This document shows, one piece after another, positions 21,581-33,700 of a stretch of 64,000 bases of DNA. Below the pieces are notes generated by a model. That model worked only from the letters and a program-made list of their open reading frames with translations. It was not told the DNA's origin and did no database searches. Source of the stretch: Dastarcus helophoroides (lineage: Eukaryota > Arthropoda > Insecta > Coleoptera > Bothrideridae); assembly GCA_028583605.1 (NCBI GenBank), contig CM053334.1, positions 21,899,868-21,963,867 on the forward strand, given 5' to 3'. Within the stretch, counting starts at the first letter, position 1. Every line of letters starts with the position of its first letter. Position numbers and translations under genes: made by a program.

Positions 21581-23390
21581 AAAAAATAATCGCTATATTA
21601 AAGAACTAGCAAGAGAGAAAAACAAGCTAAAGAAGAAATATCACAGGACCCTTGATCCTCGAGATAAAAGGAATATGAACAGAGCACAGACTGCATTGAG
21701 GCAGGCCTTAGAGCAGCAGAGAAATGCAGAATGGGACAGAAAGCTAGAAGAAGTAACAGTGCAAGATAATTCTCTCTGGCAACTACATAAAATTTTAAAA
21801 AGGGAAAGAACACAAACTCCCTGTATGCACACCCCAAGAGGAACTGTGTACACTCCGGAAGAAAAGGCAGAAGCTCTGGCTAACCACTTGGAGGAACAAT
21901 GCCAGCCTAGCTACAGAAATTACAACGATGAACAAATAACACAAGTAAACAGACTCCTGAGACAAAAAGCAGTAGCAAATGAGGAAGGAGAACCAGTAAG
22001 ACAAACAAATGTGGAAGAAATTAAGTCAATAATCAAGAATATGGCGAAGAAAAAAGCACCAGGAAGAGATCAAATCTCAAAGCTGGCCATAAAAAATCTC
22101 CCGGAAGCGGAGATTGAAAAAATCAGGAAAATTATCAACACGATAATGAAAATGAAACATTTTCCCAGCATATGGAAATTCGCACAGGTGGTGATGATTC
22201 CAAAGCCGGGAAAAGACCCAACGTATCCACAAAATCAAAGACCGATAAGTCTTCTCCCAGCCATAGGTAAAGTGGCAGAAAAAATAATCTGCTCAAGATT
22301 GCAAGAAGAATTAGAAAGATTAGAGGTAATACCGGAAGAACAATTTGGATTTAAACCGGGACACAGCACCACACAACAGGCGTTGAGGTTGGTCGAAGAA
22401 GTCGCACAAGGATTAAACGATAAACAGTCCACGGGGTTGGTCTGTTTAGACGTTGCCAAGGCTTTTCACAAAGTTTGGCACAAAGGACTAGTATATAAAA
22501 TGCATAGAGCAAATATCAATCCCAAATTAACAAGGATAATACAATCCTATTTAGAGAATAGGAAATTCGAGGTAAAATTGGACGGAATAATAACAGAAGA
22601 AAGAAGAATAAGAGCTGGGGTTCCGCAAAGTTCGGTTCTAGGCCCCACTCTATTTAACATATATATACATGACATTCTCAAACCAAACGGAGTAAAGATA
22701 GCGCTGTATGCGGATGATACAGCGATTCTAGCAAGACACAAAAGACAAGAAATAATAGTTAGAAGATTGCAAGAAGCACTTAATCAAATGGAAGAATTGT
22801 TTGAAAAATGGCGTATTGAAGTCAATGGGGACAAAAGTACGGCCACATTTATGACAAGAAAAAGATCTCAGCCAGAGGAAAATTTAAATATTTTCAACGA
22901 AGACATTCCCTGGACAGAAGAGGCAAAATATCTCGGAATAATTCTAGATAAAAAGCTAACGTTCAGGAAACATATGGAACACGCTAAGAAGAAAGCAATA
23001 ATGGCAAGGACAAGAATTTCTTCGCTTCTGTGCAGAAAAAGCCGGCTAAGTCTTAGAAACAAACGACTAATTTACAAAGCAGCTATACAACCTATTATGA
23101 CTTATAGTGCAGCGTGCTGGGGATATACAGCAAAATCAAACATGAATATACTGCAAACAGTACAAAACACAACGCTAAGAATGATAGCCAACGCTCCCTG
23201 GTTCGTAACCAACCGAAGAATTCATGAAGATTTACAAATAGAAACGATATTAGAAACGGTAAAAAAAGCCGCAAGAAGAGAGTTTGATAGAGCTGAAATA
23301 CACCCAAATCGACTACTTAGGGAAGTAGTGGATTATGAACCACAAGATTATCCAAGAGTCAAAAGACCTAGGATGGTCTTAAGAAGATAA
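21549..23390 (+). CDS. jockey ORF2, reverse transcriptase part
   Basis: 613 codons remain open. The order is charged linker, KKAPGRDQI (finger region), PKPGKDP, PISLL, QFGFKPGHST, motif A, motif B, motif C YADDTAI (22707-22727) and the C-terminal thumb ending near VVDYEPQDYP, all typical of jockey. Motif A reads LDVAKAFHKVWH: the first, catalytic Asp is kept, but the second conserved Asp is His (22467-22469). Motif B reads GVPQSSVLGP with Ser (22629-22631) where Gly is nearly invariant. A long intact frame with damaged motifs suggests recent insertion of an already defective or non-optimal copy. Internal initiation is not implied. Confidence 0.9.
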   Translation: MATYEKRRDYRKNNRYIKELAREKNKLKKKYHRTLDPRDKRNMNRAQTALRQALEQQRNAEWDRKLEEVTVQDNSLWQLHKILKRERTQTPCMHTPRGTVYTPEEKAEALANHLEEQCQPSYRNYNDEQITQVNRLLRQKAVANEEGEPVRQTNVEEIKSIIKNMAKKKAPGRDQISKLAIKNLPEAEIEKIRKIINTIMKMKHFPSIWKFAQVVMIPKPGKDPTYPQNQRPISLLPAIGKVAEKIICSRLQEELERLEVIPEEQFGFKPGHSTTQQALRLVEEVAQGLNDKQSTGLVCLDVAKAFHKVWHKGLVYKMHRANINPKLTRIIQSYLENRKFEVKLDGIITEERRIRAGVPQSSVLGPTLFNIYIHDILKPNGVKIALYADDTAILARHKRQEIIVRRLQEALNQMEELFEKWRIEVNGDKSTATFMTRKRSQPEENLNIFNEDIPWTEEAKYLGIILDKKLTFRKHMEHAKKKAIMARTRISSLLCRKSRLSLRNKRLIYKAAIQPIMTYSAACWGYTAKSNMNILQTVQNTTLRMIANAPWFVTNRRIHEDLQIETILETVKKAARREFDRAEIHPNRLLREVVDYEPQDYPRVKRPRMVLRR

Positions 23391-23866
23391 GGAAGTCTAC
23401 TAACCTCGGGTTTTAGTGTGGTTTCCCGAGGGCAAGGTCAAATGGCTAGTAGGCGAAAGAAAAACAAGTCGCTCCACACGCGCATTAAGAGGATGTTCCT
23501 ACAGAAAGAGAGATAAAGGCAGAGAGTAAAATCTGCAGCAGATGAGAGGCAGACATGGAAGGTCTAAATCTCAAAAAAGGCAAAAGAGTAACTAAAGGTA
23601 CGAGCAGATAAGAAAGATCTGCAACGCAAGAGAGAAGGACATGGAAGGTCTAAATCTCTAAAGAGGAAAAAGAGCAGCAAGAAACAAGTGAGGTGTTAAA
23701 GTTCTTATACAGAACAGAGCGACAAAGGGGTAAGAGGAAAATATTCCTGACCCCACATGGAGATTGGAAGACAAAGACAAAGACAAGCTGAAACTCATTT
23801 GAATGACATATCATCTTTCCTATTTCCAATTCTGGGGGTGATTTAACCGATCATAGGGGTGACAAT

Positions 23867-25392
23867 GATGTAAATAGAGGTTTTGATCCCGGGATCCCGA
23901 AAATCGGGATCCCGGGATCCCGATCACTATTGAGTACCGAAATTTTCGAGATTAAATTTTTCTGATCCCGGGATTTTCGGGATTGACATCACACTATACA
24001 TAGCTTATCTTTTAAATATAAAATACAGAGTTTTATTCCAAGCAAGTACCATAAATTAACCCACCGAGGTTGCTATGCTATGCATGCTTGAAATAAAACT
24101 TTTTTTTTTTAATTTTGAATTAAAAAGTTTTTTGACGGATGTGTTGTTATTTCTGAGATCATATTTTCCTAATTCAAATTAAAATGTTCCTATTAACTTA
24201 GTTTTCCTTATATTTAATAGAAATGTGAATACTGTTTGCTTTTTGTTAGCTTCAGTGAGGAGTTATATGAAAGTCATCACTTTATGTTAAAAGGGAATTT
24301 TGTTAATTTTCAAAGTCCATAGTTAGCCATATAAAGATTTTTTCAATGCATGTAAGTTTAAAGAGATGTTGAAAAAGAATAACTATAACTAGAGCCCGGA
24401 AATTGTGGGAGTAAAAAAGTTTAAGTTTTGACTCCATAAATAGTAAAAAATCGCAGTAAAAAGGTATAAAATGGCATTTATAAATTTTTATTATTATAAG
24501 TTTATATGAACATGGAAAAAGACCTTTCTCTCGTAGCAATGTTGTACCAGATTGATGTCACTTTCCCCCCTCTGGCTTATGCAATCAACTGAAAATAAAT
24601 ATTCAACAAGAAATAGAGTTCATCAAGAAATTTTTATTTTTGTATTTTAAAACTCGTTTTTTCCTTGAGGTTTCGAGTTTTTCCGACAAATTCGTTTTTT
24701 TTTAATTTCAAATATATTTTTTTTTTTGATACTTGGTTATCTTCAAAAATTGAAATACAAATTTTGTCCCCTGAAACCAAGAAAGACACAATATATTCCT
24801 GGAATTCGATTTTTTTTCCTTAAAATCTGACGTTCTCAAAGTTTCGAATTTTTATTTTAAAATTCGTAGCTTTTTGTTCGAAATTTCGTCGTTTCTCAAA
24901 ATCCAGATTTGTCTGAAAATTTCGACTATTTTTAAAATACGACTTTCCTCAGATTTCTTAAAATTTAGCTTTTTCTTTTAAATTTGGTCGATCTTTTGAT
25001 AAAAAAGTAAAAATCTTTAAAAAATATTTAATTACAGATTTCGAGTTTTGGAAATATATTGCATTTTTATAAAAAAATATAACCTGCGAGAAAATCTTTC
25101 AAAAAATTTAAACTCTATTCTCAAATTTGGTTTTCTCTGGGAAATTTCCATTCTTATGTCGAAATGGCAAATTTTTCCTCCAAATACGCTTTTTTCTCGA
25201 AAGGATTACCTTTGTCAAAATCCGTCTTTTCTTCCAAAAATATTCACAAAATTCGACTGTTTTCAAATTAAAATTTCAATTTCTCAAAATGTCGACTTTT
25301 CTCTCTAAAATTCGACGACGGGATCCCGGGATTGACCAAACATAATCCCGAAATTAGAAATAAGGGCCGGGATCGAATTCTCTAGATGTGAG
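23867..25392. mobile_element. non-autonomous hAT-like element, 1.5 kb
   Basis: The element at 23875-25384 begins TAGAGGTTTTGATCCCGG and ends, read inward on the other strand, TAGAGAATTCGATCCCGG. The flanking 8 bases are GATGTAAA and GATGTGAG (6 of 8 identical), an hAT-type target duplication with decay. Subterminal GGGATCCCGGGATCCCG motifs lie at both ends; at the left they make a perfect 16-base hairpin (23885-23900 with 23904-23919). No transposase. The interior is partly unique (24000-24600) and partly TTTCGA satellite (24600-25310). Confidence 0.72.
24728..24795 (-). repeat. dispersed GAAGATAACCAAG repeat, fragment
   Basis: The minus strand reads TTTCTTGGTTTCAGGGGACA, then TTTGTATTTCAATTTTTGAA and GATAACCAAG. 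Related fragments lie at about 43055-43150, 51575-51620, 53985-54075 and 61262-61310. The parent element is not identified. Confidence 0.5.
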
Positions 25393-25885
25393 CTTTGTTT
25401 ATGTTTGTTTTAAGAACATTTTTTCTGGTCGTATATTCTGACACGTGTTGATCATAATGAACTTGAAGTAATTGAGGGTGAAATTCGTGTTGAGATTTCG
25501 CTCAGTAATATCGCCATTTAAGAAATTCGGTTGTACAGAAGCGGAACGGGGAATAACGAAATGGCACAAGTTAGAAGGGATTAAAAGTACACAGCCTCAA
25601 ACTGCAATTATTAGGATTATAATATTGTTTTAATGTTCCCCGGTTCGCATTAAAAGAAATGTAAAGGACTTAGTAGGTATTTACTCACTAAAAATACTCA
25701 CAATCGCAATCTTGTCTCCAGCCGTTTTAATGCCTGTTTGAATAACTGCCATCTCAGTTAGCTGAGGATATTAATATTTAGAACTTTTAATTGCGATTTT
25801 CATTTATAATTGTATTTATATACAAGATTATGGACTGTTCGATAGTTAAAACGAATCGACGACCTTACATTCGAAATTAAATATA
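25393..25885. other. unique sequence between transposons
   Basis: No repeats, gene or RNA recognised. Confidence 0.35.
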
Positions 25886-28017
25886 CAGGGTGTTTCATAA
25901 TTGCATGCTGAACCGGCAGCAGGATATTCCTTGGGCAATTTTAAGACAAAATTATCATATTACCATAGGTCCGGAAACGCTTCATTTTCGATATACAGGG
26001 CGGTAAAAATTGAAGAAAAAATCGGTTTTTCTTCAATATTTCTGAGACTGGTTTAGATATTTTTTTGATATTCAGTACACGATATCTGGGTATAAAAGCA
26101 AGTACTTTGACAAAAAAACATTTGTTCTGATTCCACCAGTGGCGTTCCCACAAACAGGTCGATACACATTTTTGAAAAAAAAATGTGACGCCAATGCTAT
26201 TTTTCAAAATTAGAATTATTTTCCTAGTCTTTGTTGTGTTTCTATCAAAAATGAGCTCTTGACTTTTTGTCCTATGACGGACAGTTTCCGAATTAAAAAA
26301 TAAAAATCATTTACTTGCTATGCCGCTGTGGTAGATTAATTTATTAATGAAAATCTAGTAGGCCACTGAGATTTAGTTTTGTGTTTACAACCAAGTGTCA
26401 AATTTTTCACTTCAATACTTTATCTGAATGTGAGTGATTGATAAGTATAAGAAAATATGTTTGAGAATGCTGAGTTTGCCGATATTCATTACATGTACGG
26501 TCTTGCGGATGAAAATGCATTTGAAGCCAGGCGACTGTATGCAGAGCGTTTTCCGCAAAGAATTGTGCCAGATGCAAGAACTTTTTCAAGCGTTCATAGA
26601 AGACTACGCGAGAAGGGATGTGTTAAACCCGATCATCACTTAAAAGGGGCACAAAGAACCGCAAGAACAGAAGAAACTGAAATAGCTGTTCTTAATTCAG
26701 TTGAGCAAAATCCCGAATAAGCACAAGGAAAATTGCTAGTATTTTAATTATCTCCCATATTTTAGTCTGGAGGATACTTCACGATTTATTGTTATACCCT
26801 TACCATATTCAACGGGTTCAGGCCTTACTGCCTCGGGATTTACCATTTCGTATAAATTTCTGCCAATGGTTTATTCAAAAAATTGTTGAAAATCCACTAT
26901 TTGACAGAGAAGTATTATTTACTGATGAAGCCAGTTTTTCCCGAAATGCAATTAGAAACTTCCACAACAATCACTTTTGGGCTGAAGAGAACCCGCATGC
27001 CATGGTCGAAGTCAATCACCAAGAACAATTCTCGGTAAATGTGTGGGCAGGAATTGTTGACGATTATTTAATTGGACCCTTTTTTCTGCCAAGAAGATTA
27101 AATGGAGAAAATTATCGTCACTTTCTTGAAAATGATTTACCAGTGCTGTTAGAAGATGTCCCCGTTTTAATCCGAAATCGAATGTAGTTTATGCACGATG
27201 GTACCCCTGTGCATTTTAGTGTTTTGGCACGTGCATATTTGGACCAAAATTACAATAATCGCTGGATAGGCAGAGCAGGAACAGAATTATGGCCGCCTAG
27301 ATCCCCTGACCTGAACAGTCTAGATTATTTTTTATGGGGCTATCTTAAAACCTTAGTTTATAGCACCCCAATCCAAACTGAAGAAGAACTGAGAAATCTC
27401 ATAACAGATTCCTGCAACACTATAAGAAATACGCCAGGAATTTTTCAACGAGTACGCGAATCTATGAGAAGAAGAGTTGAGGCGTGCATACTTGCAGGTG
27501 GTGGACATTTTCAACACCTGATATGATTTAATTAATTTCATTGTTAAGATTTCATTAATAAATTAATCTACCATAGCGGCATAGCAAGTAAATGATTTTT
27601 ATTTTTTAATTCGGAAACCGGCCGTCGTAGGACAAAAAGTCAAGAGCTCATTTTTGATAGAAACACAACAAAGACTAGGAAAATGATTCTTATTTTGAAA
27701 AATAGCATTGGCGTCACATTTTTTTTTTCAAAAATGTGTATCGACCTATTTATGGGAACGCCACTGGTGGAATCAGAACAAATGTTTTTTTGTCAAAATA
27801 CTTGCTTTTATACCCAGATATCGTGTACTGAATATCAAAAAAATCTCTAAACCAATCTTAGAAATATTGAAGAAAAACCGATTTTTTCTTCAATTTTTAC
27901 CGCCCTGTATATCGAAAATGAAGCGTTTCCGGACCTATGTTAATATGAAAATTTTGTCTTAAAATTGCCCAAGGAATATCCCCCTGCCGGTTCAGCATGC
28001 AATTATGAAACACCCTG
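25886..28017 (+). mobile_element. Tc1/mariner element (DD41D) with 468-bp inverted repeats
   Basis: Termini are CAGGGTGTTTCATAATTGCA and its inverse, with TA on both sides (25884-25885 and 28018-28019), the standard mariner target. The inverted repeats run 25886-26353 and 27549-28017, about 468 bases each and highly similar, unusually long for mariner, where 20-40 bases is common. The unique centre holds a transposase gene broken by one frameshift and one stop. Aspartate spacing matches the DD41D (rosa-like) group of insects. Confidence 0.9.
26457..27526 (+). pseudogene. DD41D mariner transposase, two lesions
   Basis: Cut-and-paste transposase of the IS630/Tc1/mariner superfamily. Codons from 26457 give an N-terminal helix-turn-helix region (FADIHYMYGLADENAFEARR, then TFSSVHRRLRE). 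The frame breaks near 26717 and resumes about one base over (KIASIL-type second HTH, then 26789-27187), then meets TAG at 27185-27187 where the family has Trp, and continues 27191-27526. Catalytic aspartates: FTDEASF (26924-26926), MHDGTPVHF (27197-27199) and DLNSLDYFLWG (27323-27325), with 41 residues between the last two. The triad is intact; the lesions alone inactivate it, so it cannot be made as one protein here. Confidence 0.88.
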
Positions 28018-28019
28018 TA

Positions 28020-28140
28020 GAGAATTGGCCATAACGGACATCTTCACTGAGCGGACACCTCTATTAAGCGGACAGCCACTTGTGGCTCGCGGTAACTTTT
28101 TATGTGGCTCGCGGTAATTTTTTATGTGGCGCGCGGAAAC
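28020..28140. repeat. short transposon-end remnants
   Basis: Two motif clusters: GCGGACA repeats (28051-28077), similar to pogo/Tigger subterminal sequence, and TGTGGCTCGCGGTAA repeated three times with changes (28082-28136), similar to an hAT end. The second resembles the segment at 36875-36912, so this may be the damaged left end of a large element spanning 28.1-36.9 kb. Confidence 0.4.
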
Positions 28141-29100
28141 TATAAAGAAACAAAAGAGTCGAAAAATAGCAGTTACAAGAAAAAAAATCGAAATTTTTCT
28201 GCTGAACATTTATTCTTTTATGACTTTCTGCTGAAAGACAAGCTCTCCACCCTGGCCCTCTGTGACATCAGAATATTGAGGAAAAATTCGGATTTTCAAG
28301 TTTGAAATTAAAATTCGGACTAAAGAAGTAAAATTACAACTGTTGAGAAAAAAGTCGAAAACCTTTCCAAAAAAAGCGAAAACTTCTGCAACAAGTTTAA
28401 TTTTGAAAAAAAGAATGAAATCGTATACATAATTTTCCCAAAAGTTAAAATTTTTAATAATGTCGATGCTAAAAAGAAAGAATTTTTGAAGAAAGTAGAG
28501 ACTTCGGACATTAAGTTTCAAAAAAGTTCAAATTTTAAAAAATATTTAACTCGTCAGTCAGTGACAATGAATTTGGAAAAATTTACAAAAGTGAACATGG
28601 TCAAAATAAATTGAAATGTTAAGAAAAGTCAATATTCTGTAATCTCAAAAGTTTCAAAACAGGCCAAACTTCAAAAAAGTCGAAATATTCAAAATGGGAC
28701 GAAGTTTTTAAAACTAAAAATGTGTCAAAATTTACAATAAAACTGGAATTTTTCAAGAAGCTAAAAAACTTGGAAAAAATTCAAAATTTTAAAAAGGGCA
28801 AACTTTCAAAAAATTGTTTAAGTATTTAAAGTTAATGAAATTTAGAGAAGCTACGATTTTTTATAAAATCTGATATTTCCAAAAGGGGAAACATTTGAAG
28901 AAAAAGCGGAACATTTCACGTATGTAAAATTCATATTTTTAACTTTCTGACTATGTTGACTACTTTTAAAAATTTCGCCTTTTTTGAAATTGAGACTTTG
29001 TTTTGTCAATGTTTAAAAGGATCAAAATTATCAAATGGCCATGTAGAAGTCAGCTTAACAGGCCCCATTAACAGGCTTCATTTTTAACAGCAAAGCAGTT
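28140..29100. repeat. A-rich satellite (opposite orientation)
   Basis: The complement of the T-rich satellite: GAAAAAAGTCGAAA-type modules dominate the plus strand to about 28900, then a transition. No gene. Confidence 0.6.
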
Positions 29101-30160
29101 TTTATACGAAATTTACAGTTATCTGTGGACGGATTTTTATGCAAAAAAGCTACTAACTATAGAGGCAAGGTTTAAACGAAATTTCAGTTTCTCAACGAAT
29201 AGTATTCAAACCACGAAATATATCAATAAAATAAAAAGTTGTTTTGCTACGACTTTCTTCTATTTTATAGCTCTATAGTTCTATTTTATAGTTCAAGTGG
29301 ACAAAAATGTCATCGACTGTATGTATACATAAAGTGGCATTATGCAGATGAATGGCGTTGCGGGATCTTAACGCATTTGGAACCGCTGTTAATCTCGTGT
29401 TATATTAGAGAAGTTTGTTGGGAATACATTACGTGGCCGCCTATTCCGCGCTTCCAAAGTGGCATTATTTAAACTTCCCCCGTATAGAAATATTTTATAA
29501 TTTATTGTAAGTAAACGTTTGCTCCTAATTGCAGTTGGAAGTTGGTAAGGTGTGTTTCGTTGTGTCGCCTTGTTTTCGTCCGCTATTAAAATCCCGAACT
29601 CCTTTCGCATAACGCCATTATAATGACTCTTTCGCCTTTTAATATGATCCCGGGCCTTTCATCTCTAATTAGGATATTATTATGTCATATGACGAAATTG
29701 ATGGCAGTGGGTATTTTTCTAATTTGTTAAACGCTGGTGTAAGCAATATTTAATATTTTCGTACGCGTGCCATTAGCTAAACTTTTACAATTTATTTTTC
29801 CTAGTGACATCTCAGGGCGCACACTAAATAATCATTTCTGCGGTGTTAATTCTAATGCCTGTCTGGTGTTTCTCGTCTTTCCATTAGCGGAATCTGCGGC
29901 CGCCTAACTTTTTAATGCCTCTTTCCTCTCACCCTTTATTACTAATATGCAACCTTGCTTGGCTTTTGCTGTATCTGCATTAGCAATTTTATGGGAGATA
30001 TCTTATAAGTAAAGCTTTGGAATGTATAAAAGCTTACTTACGTCTGTTGATTCTAACGCAGCAAGTTGAAATTATGTGACAGTTAACAGAAGATTTCCTT
30101 AATCATTCATGTCTTAACGAAAGAGAAAAAAATGTTACGTCATCCATATTTAATTGAAAA
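29100..30160. other. mostly unique sequence
   Basis: Contains one inverted copy of the 35-base module at 29119-29145 (GTGGACGGATTTTTATGCA). The rest is non-repetitive, with frequent TAATG/CATTA motifs. No gene recognised. Confidence 0.4.
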
Positions 30161-30167
30161 AAAAATT

Positions 30168-30255
30168 TGCATAAAAATCCGTCCACGGTTAAACGTGATT
30201 TTTGCATAAAAATCCGTCCACAGTTAAATGTGATTTTCGCATAAAAATCCGTCCA
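30168..30255. repeat. 35-bp tandem repeat, 2.5 copies
   Basis: GCATAAAAATCCGTCCA starts at 30169, 30204 and 30239, an exact 35-base step, with a TTAAACGTGATTTT spacer. An inverted copy lies near 29.12 kb. Spacers are not unique and there are too few units for CRISPR; this is a minisatellite. Confidence 0.75.
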
Positions 30256-30789
30256 ATTGATGATCAATTTCAGGGAATAAGTTAAAAGATACTTATATTC
30301 CAATCAAGAAGGATTTTCTGTCGAATTGGCACTTCGACTTTCAATTCTAAAAACCCATAAATGTCCAAATTTCGTGTTGATTTTGTCATTTTCGAAATTA
30401 GAAATTAAATCTCGTAAGAGTCACTTTTAATTGGAAATTTCGTAATTAGAACTGATTACCTTTTTGAAAATGTGGTCTTTTTTGTAAATTTCGATTCTTC
30501 CAGTCTTGGCTGAACATTTGGACATTTTTTGAAGATTTCAACTTTTTTTGAAAATTTCGACTTTCTTGAAAATTTCGACTTTTTCTTGAATATTTCAAAA
30601 TGTCCTTTTTTTTTAATTTTCCGTTTTCAAAATTGAATATTTATCTCAAATTTCAACTGAAAAATTTTCAGTTCTTTATCAAAATGCGCATGTTTCCAAA
30701 ATTTTGATTTGTTTTGAAATTTTGACTTTTTTCCGAATCTCAACTTTTTATCGAAATGTTGAGTTATTGCACATTTTGACTTATTTTGG

Positions 30790-33700
30790 GTAATTCCGAA
30801 TTTCGACATTTTTGAAAATATCGACTTTTTTAATTTTGTCATTTTTTTCTTTGAAACTTTCGACTCTTCCAAGATTTCGACCTTTTTTCAATTTTGAGCT
30901 TTTTTCAATTTTGACTTTTAAAAAATTATACATAGTTTTAAAAACTCCGATTTTTTAAATTTCCACATTTCGAGCTTCCGATCTTTTCAAAATATTTGGC
31001 TAACCATTCGGTATTTTCAAAACTTCGAATTTATCAAAATGCTTGTTTTCAAAATTTTGTTTTATTTTCCAAATATTTTATTTTGAAAACTTCGACGTAT
31101 TTTCAAAAGTTAGACTTTTTTTGTAAATTTTGACTGCTTTTGGATAATTCTACGTTCCTGAAAATTTTGGTTTTTCATTTTTAAAAAATAGTTCAATTTT
31201 TTAAGTACAGTATCCACAAATACAGGCTTATTTTTTTGAAAACTTCGATTATTTCAAAATAGGGTCTTTCAAAATTTCGACCTTTTTTAAAATTTTGACC
31301 TCTTTAATAAATGTTGGCAAAATTTCTATTTTTTCAAAAGTTTCACTTTTCAAAAATTTCTTTTCTCAATATTTTGACTTATTTTAAAATTTTGCATCAT
31401 TAGAATGCCGATTTTTCCAAAATTAAGATTTGAAGTTGAAAATTTCTTTCCTGGAAATTTCGAATATATTTTTTTAATTTCCTACATTTTCGAATATTTA
31501 GAGTTTTTTTTTTAAATGTCTATACTGTTTTCTACAAGTAATGAGTTGTTTTTAAAATTGCGATTTAAAAATGTCGACATTTTCTCGAAATTTTAACTTT
31601 TTGTGAATTTTGTTTTATTTTCACAAATTTTGTTTTTTTAATTTTGCCATTTTTGAAAATATAACCTTTTTCATTTCGGTCGTTTTTTCTTTGAAAATTT
31701 CGACTCTTCCAAAATGTCAACCTTTTTTCAATTTTGACTTTAAAAAATTATACATAATTTTAAGAACTCGGATTTTTTAAATTTCCACATTTCGAGTTTT
31801 CGATCCTTTCAAAATTTTTTGCTAACCATTCGGTGTTTTGAAAACTTCGAATTTATCAAAATGCTTGTTTTCAAAATTTTGTTTTATTTTCCAAATATTT
31901 TATTTTGAAAACTTCGATGTATTTTCAAAAGTTAGACTTTTTTTGTAAATTTTGACTGCTTTTGGAAAATTCTACGTTTCTGAAAATTGTGGTTTTTCAT
32001 TTTTAAAAAATAGTTCAATTTTTTAAGTACAGTATCCACAAATACAGGCTTATTTTTTTGAAAACTTCGATTATTTCAAAATAGGGTCTTTCAAAATTTC
32101 GACCTTTTTTAAAATTTTGACCTCTTTAATAAATGTTGGCAAAATTTCTATTTTTTCAAAAGTTTCACTTTTCAAAAATTTCTTTTCTCAATATTTTGAC
32201 TTATTTTAAAATTTTGCATCATTAGAATGCCGCTTTTTCCAAAATTATGATTTGAAGTTGAAAATTTCTTTCCTCGAAATTTCCAATATATTTTTTTTAA
32301 TTTCCCATATTTTCGAATATTTAGAGTTTTTTTTTGAAAATGTCTATACTTTTTTCTACAAGTGATGAGTTGTTTTTAAAATTGCGATTTAAAAATGTCG
32401 ACATTTTCTCGAAATTTTAACTTTTTGTCAATTTTTGAAAATATAACCTTTTTTATTTTGGTCCTTTTTTCTTTGAAAATTTCGGCTCTTCCAAAATGTC
32501 GACCTTTTTTCAATTTTGACTTTAAAAAATTATACATAATTTTAAAAACTCAGATTTTTTAAATTTCCACATTTCGAGTTTCCGATCTTTCCAAAATTTT
32601 AACTTTTCCCAACCTTAGGTATTTTGAAAAATTCGAATTTATCAAAATGCTTGCTTTCAAAATTTTGTTTTATTTTCAAAATTTTGTTTTATTTTGAAAA
32701 CTGCGACGTACTTTCAAAAGTTAGACTTTTTTGTAAATTTTGACTGCTTTTAGAAAATTCTACGTTTCTGAAAATTTTGGTTTTTCATTTTTAAAAAACA
32801 GTTCAATTTTTTTTAAATACAGTAACTTAATCCACAAATGCAGGCTTATTTTTTTTTAAACCTTCGAATATTTCAAAATTTTGACTTTTTTTAAAATATT
32901 GGCTTCTTTCGAAAATGTTGGCAAAATTTCTATTTTTTCAAAATTTTCACTTTTCAAAAATTTCTTTTCTCAATATTATTTTAAAATTTTGCATCATTAG
33001 AATGCCGATTTTTCGAAAATTATGATTTGAAGTTGAAAATTTCTTTCCTCGAAATTTCCAATATATTTTTTTTAATTTCCCATATTTTTGAATATTCAGA
33101 GTTTTTTTTTTGAAAATGTCTATACTGCTTTCTACAAGTGATGAGTTGTTTTTAAAATTGCGATTTAAAAATGTCGACATTTTCTCGAAATTTTAACTTT
33201 TTGTGAATTTTGTTTTACTTTGACAAATTTTGGTTTTTTAATTTTGCCATTTTTGAAAATAAAAACTTTTTTATTTTGGTCGTTTTTTCTTTGAAAATTT
33301 CGACTCTTCCAAAATGTCGACCTTTTTTCAATTTTGACTTTAAAAAATTATACATAATTTTAAGAACTCAGATTTTTTAAATTTCCACATTTCGAGTTTC
33401 CGATCTTTTTAAAATTTCAACTTTTCCTAACCTTAGGTATTTTGAAAAATTCGAATTTATCAAAATGCTAGTTTTCAAAATTTTGTTTAAGTTTCAAAAT
33501 TTTGTTTTATTTTGAAAATTGCGACGTACTTTCAAAAGTTTTACTTTCTTGTAAATTTTGACTTCTTTTAGAAAATTCTACGTTTCTGAAAATTTTGGTT
33601 TTTCATTTTTAAAAAACAGTCCAATTTTTTTTAAATACAGTAACTTAATCCACAAATGCAGGCTTATTTTTTTTAAACCTTCGAATATTTCAAAATTTCG

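Larger units (their letters stand above)
21040..23830 (+). mobile_element. jockey-like non-LTR retrotransposon, 5'-truncated
   Basis: Contains the C-terminal half of the endonuclease (AGDFNAKHPQWN, SSDHNPI), the complete RT and a 3' region ending in an AAGAC-type repeat near 23775-23790. The N-terminal part of ORF2 and all of ORF1 are missing, the usual result of incomplete reverse transcription. One frame change near 21485 separates endonuclease from RT. Two conserved RT residues are altered (see the RT entry), so it is probably dead. The 3' region has an internal duplication of ACATGGAAGGTCTAAATCTC (about 23553 and 23639). Confidence 0.9.

Noticed and set aside
21598..22004. Minus-strand open frames across the jockey element
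   Set aside because: Antisense shadows of the RT reading frame.
28540..28570. Another hammerhead core (CTGACGA on the minus strand near 28550)
   Set aside because: No GAAA partner or stem II at a suitable distance.
30168..30255. CRISPR array
   Set aside because: Repeats and spacers are both repeated, there are under three copies, and the context is eukaryotic.
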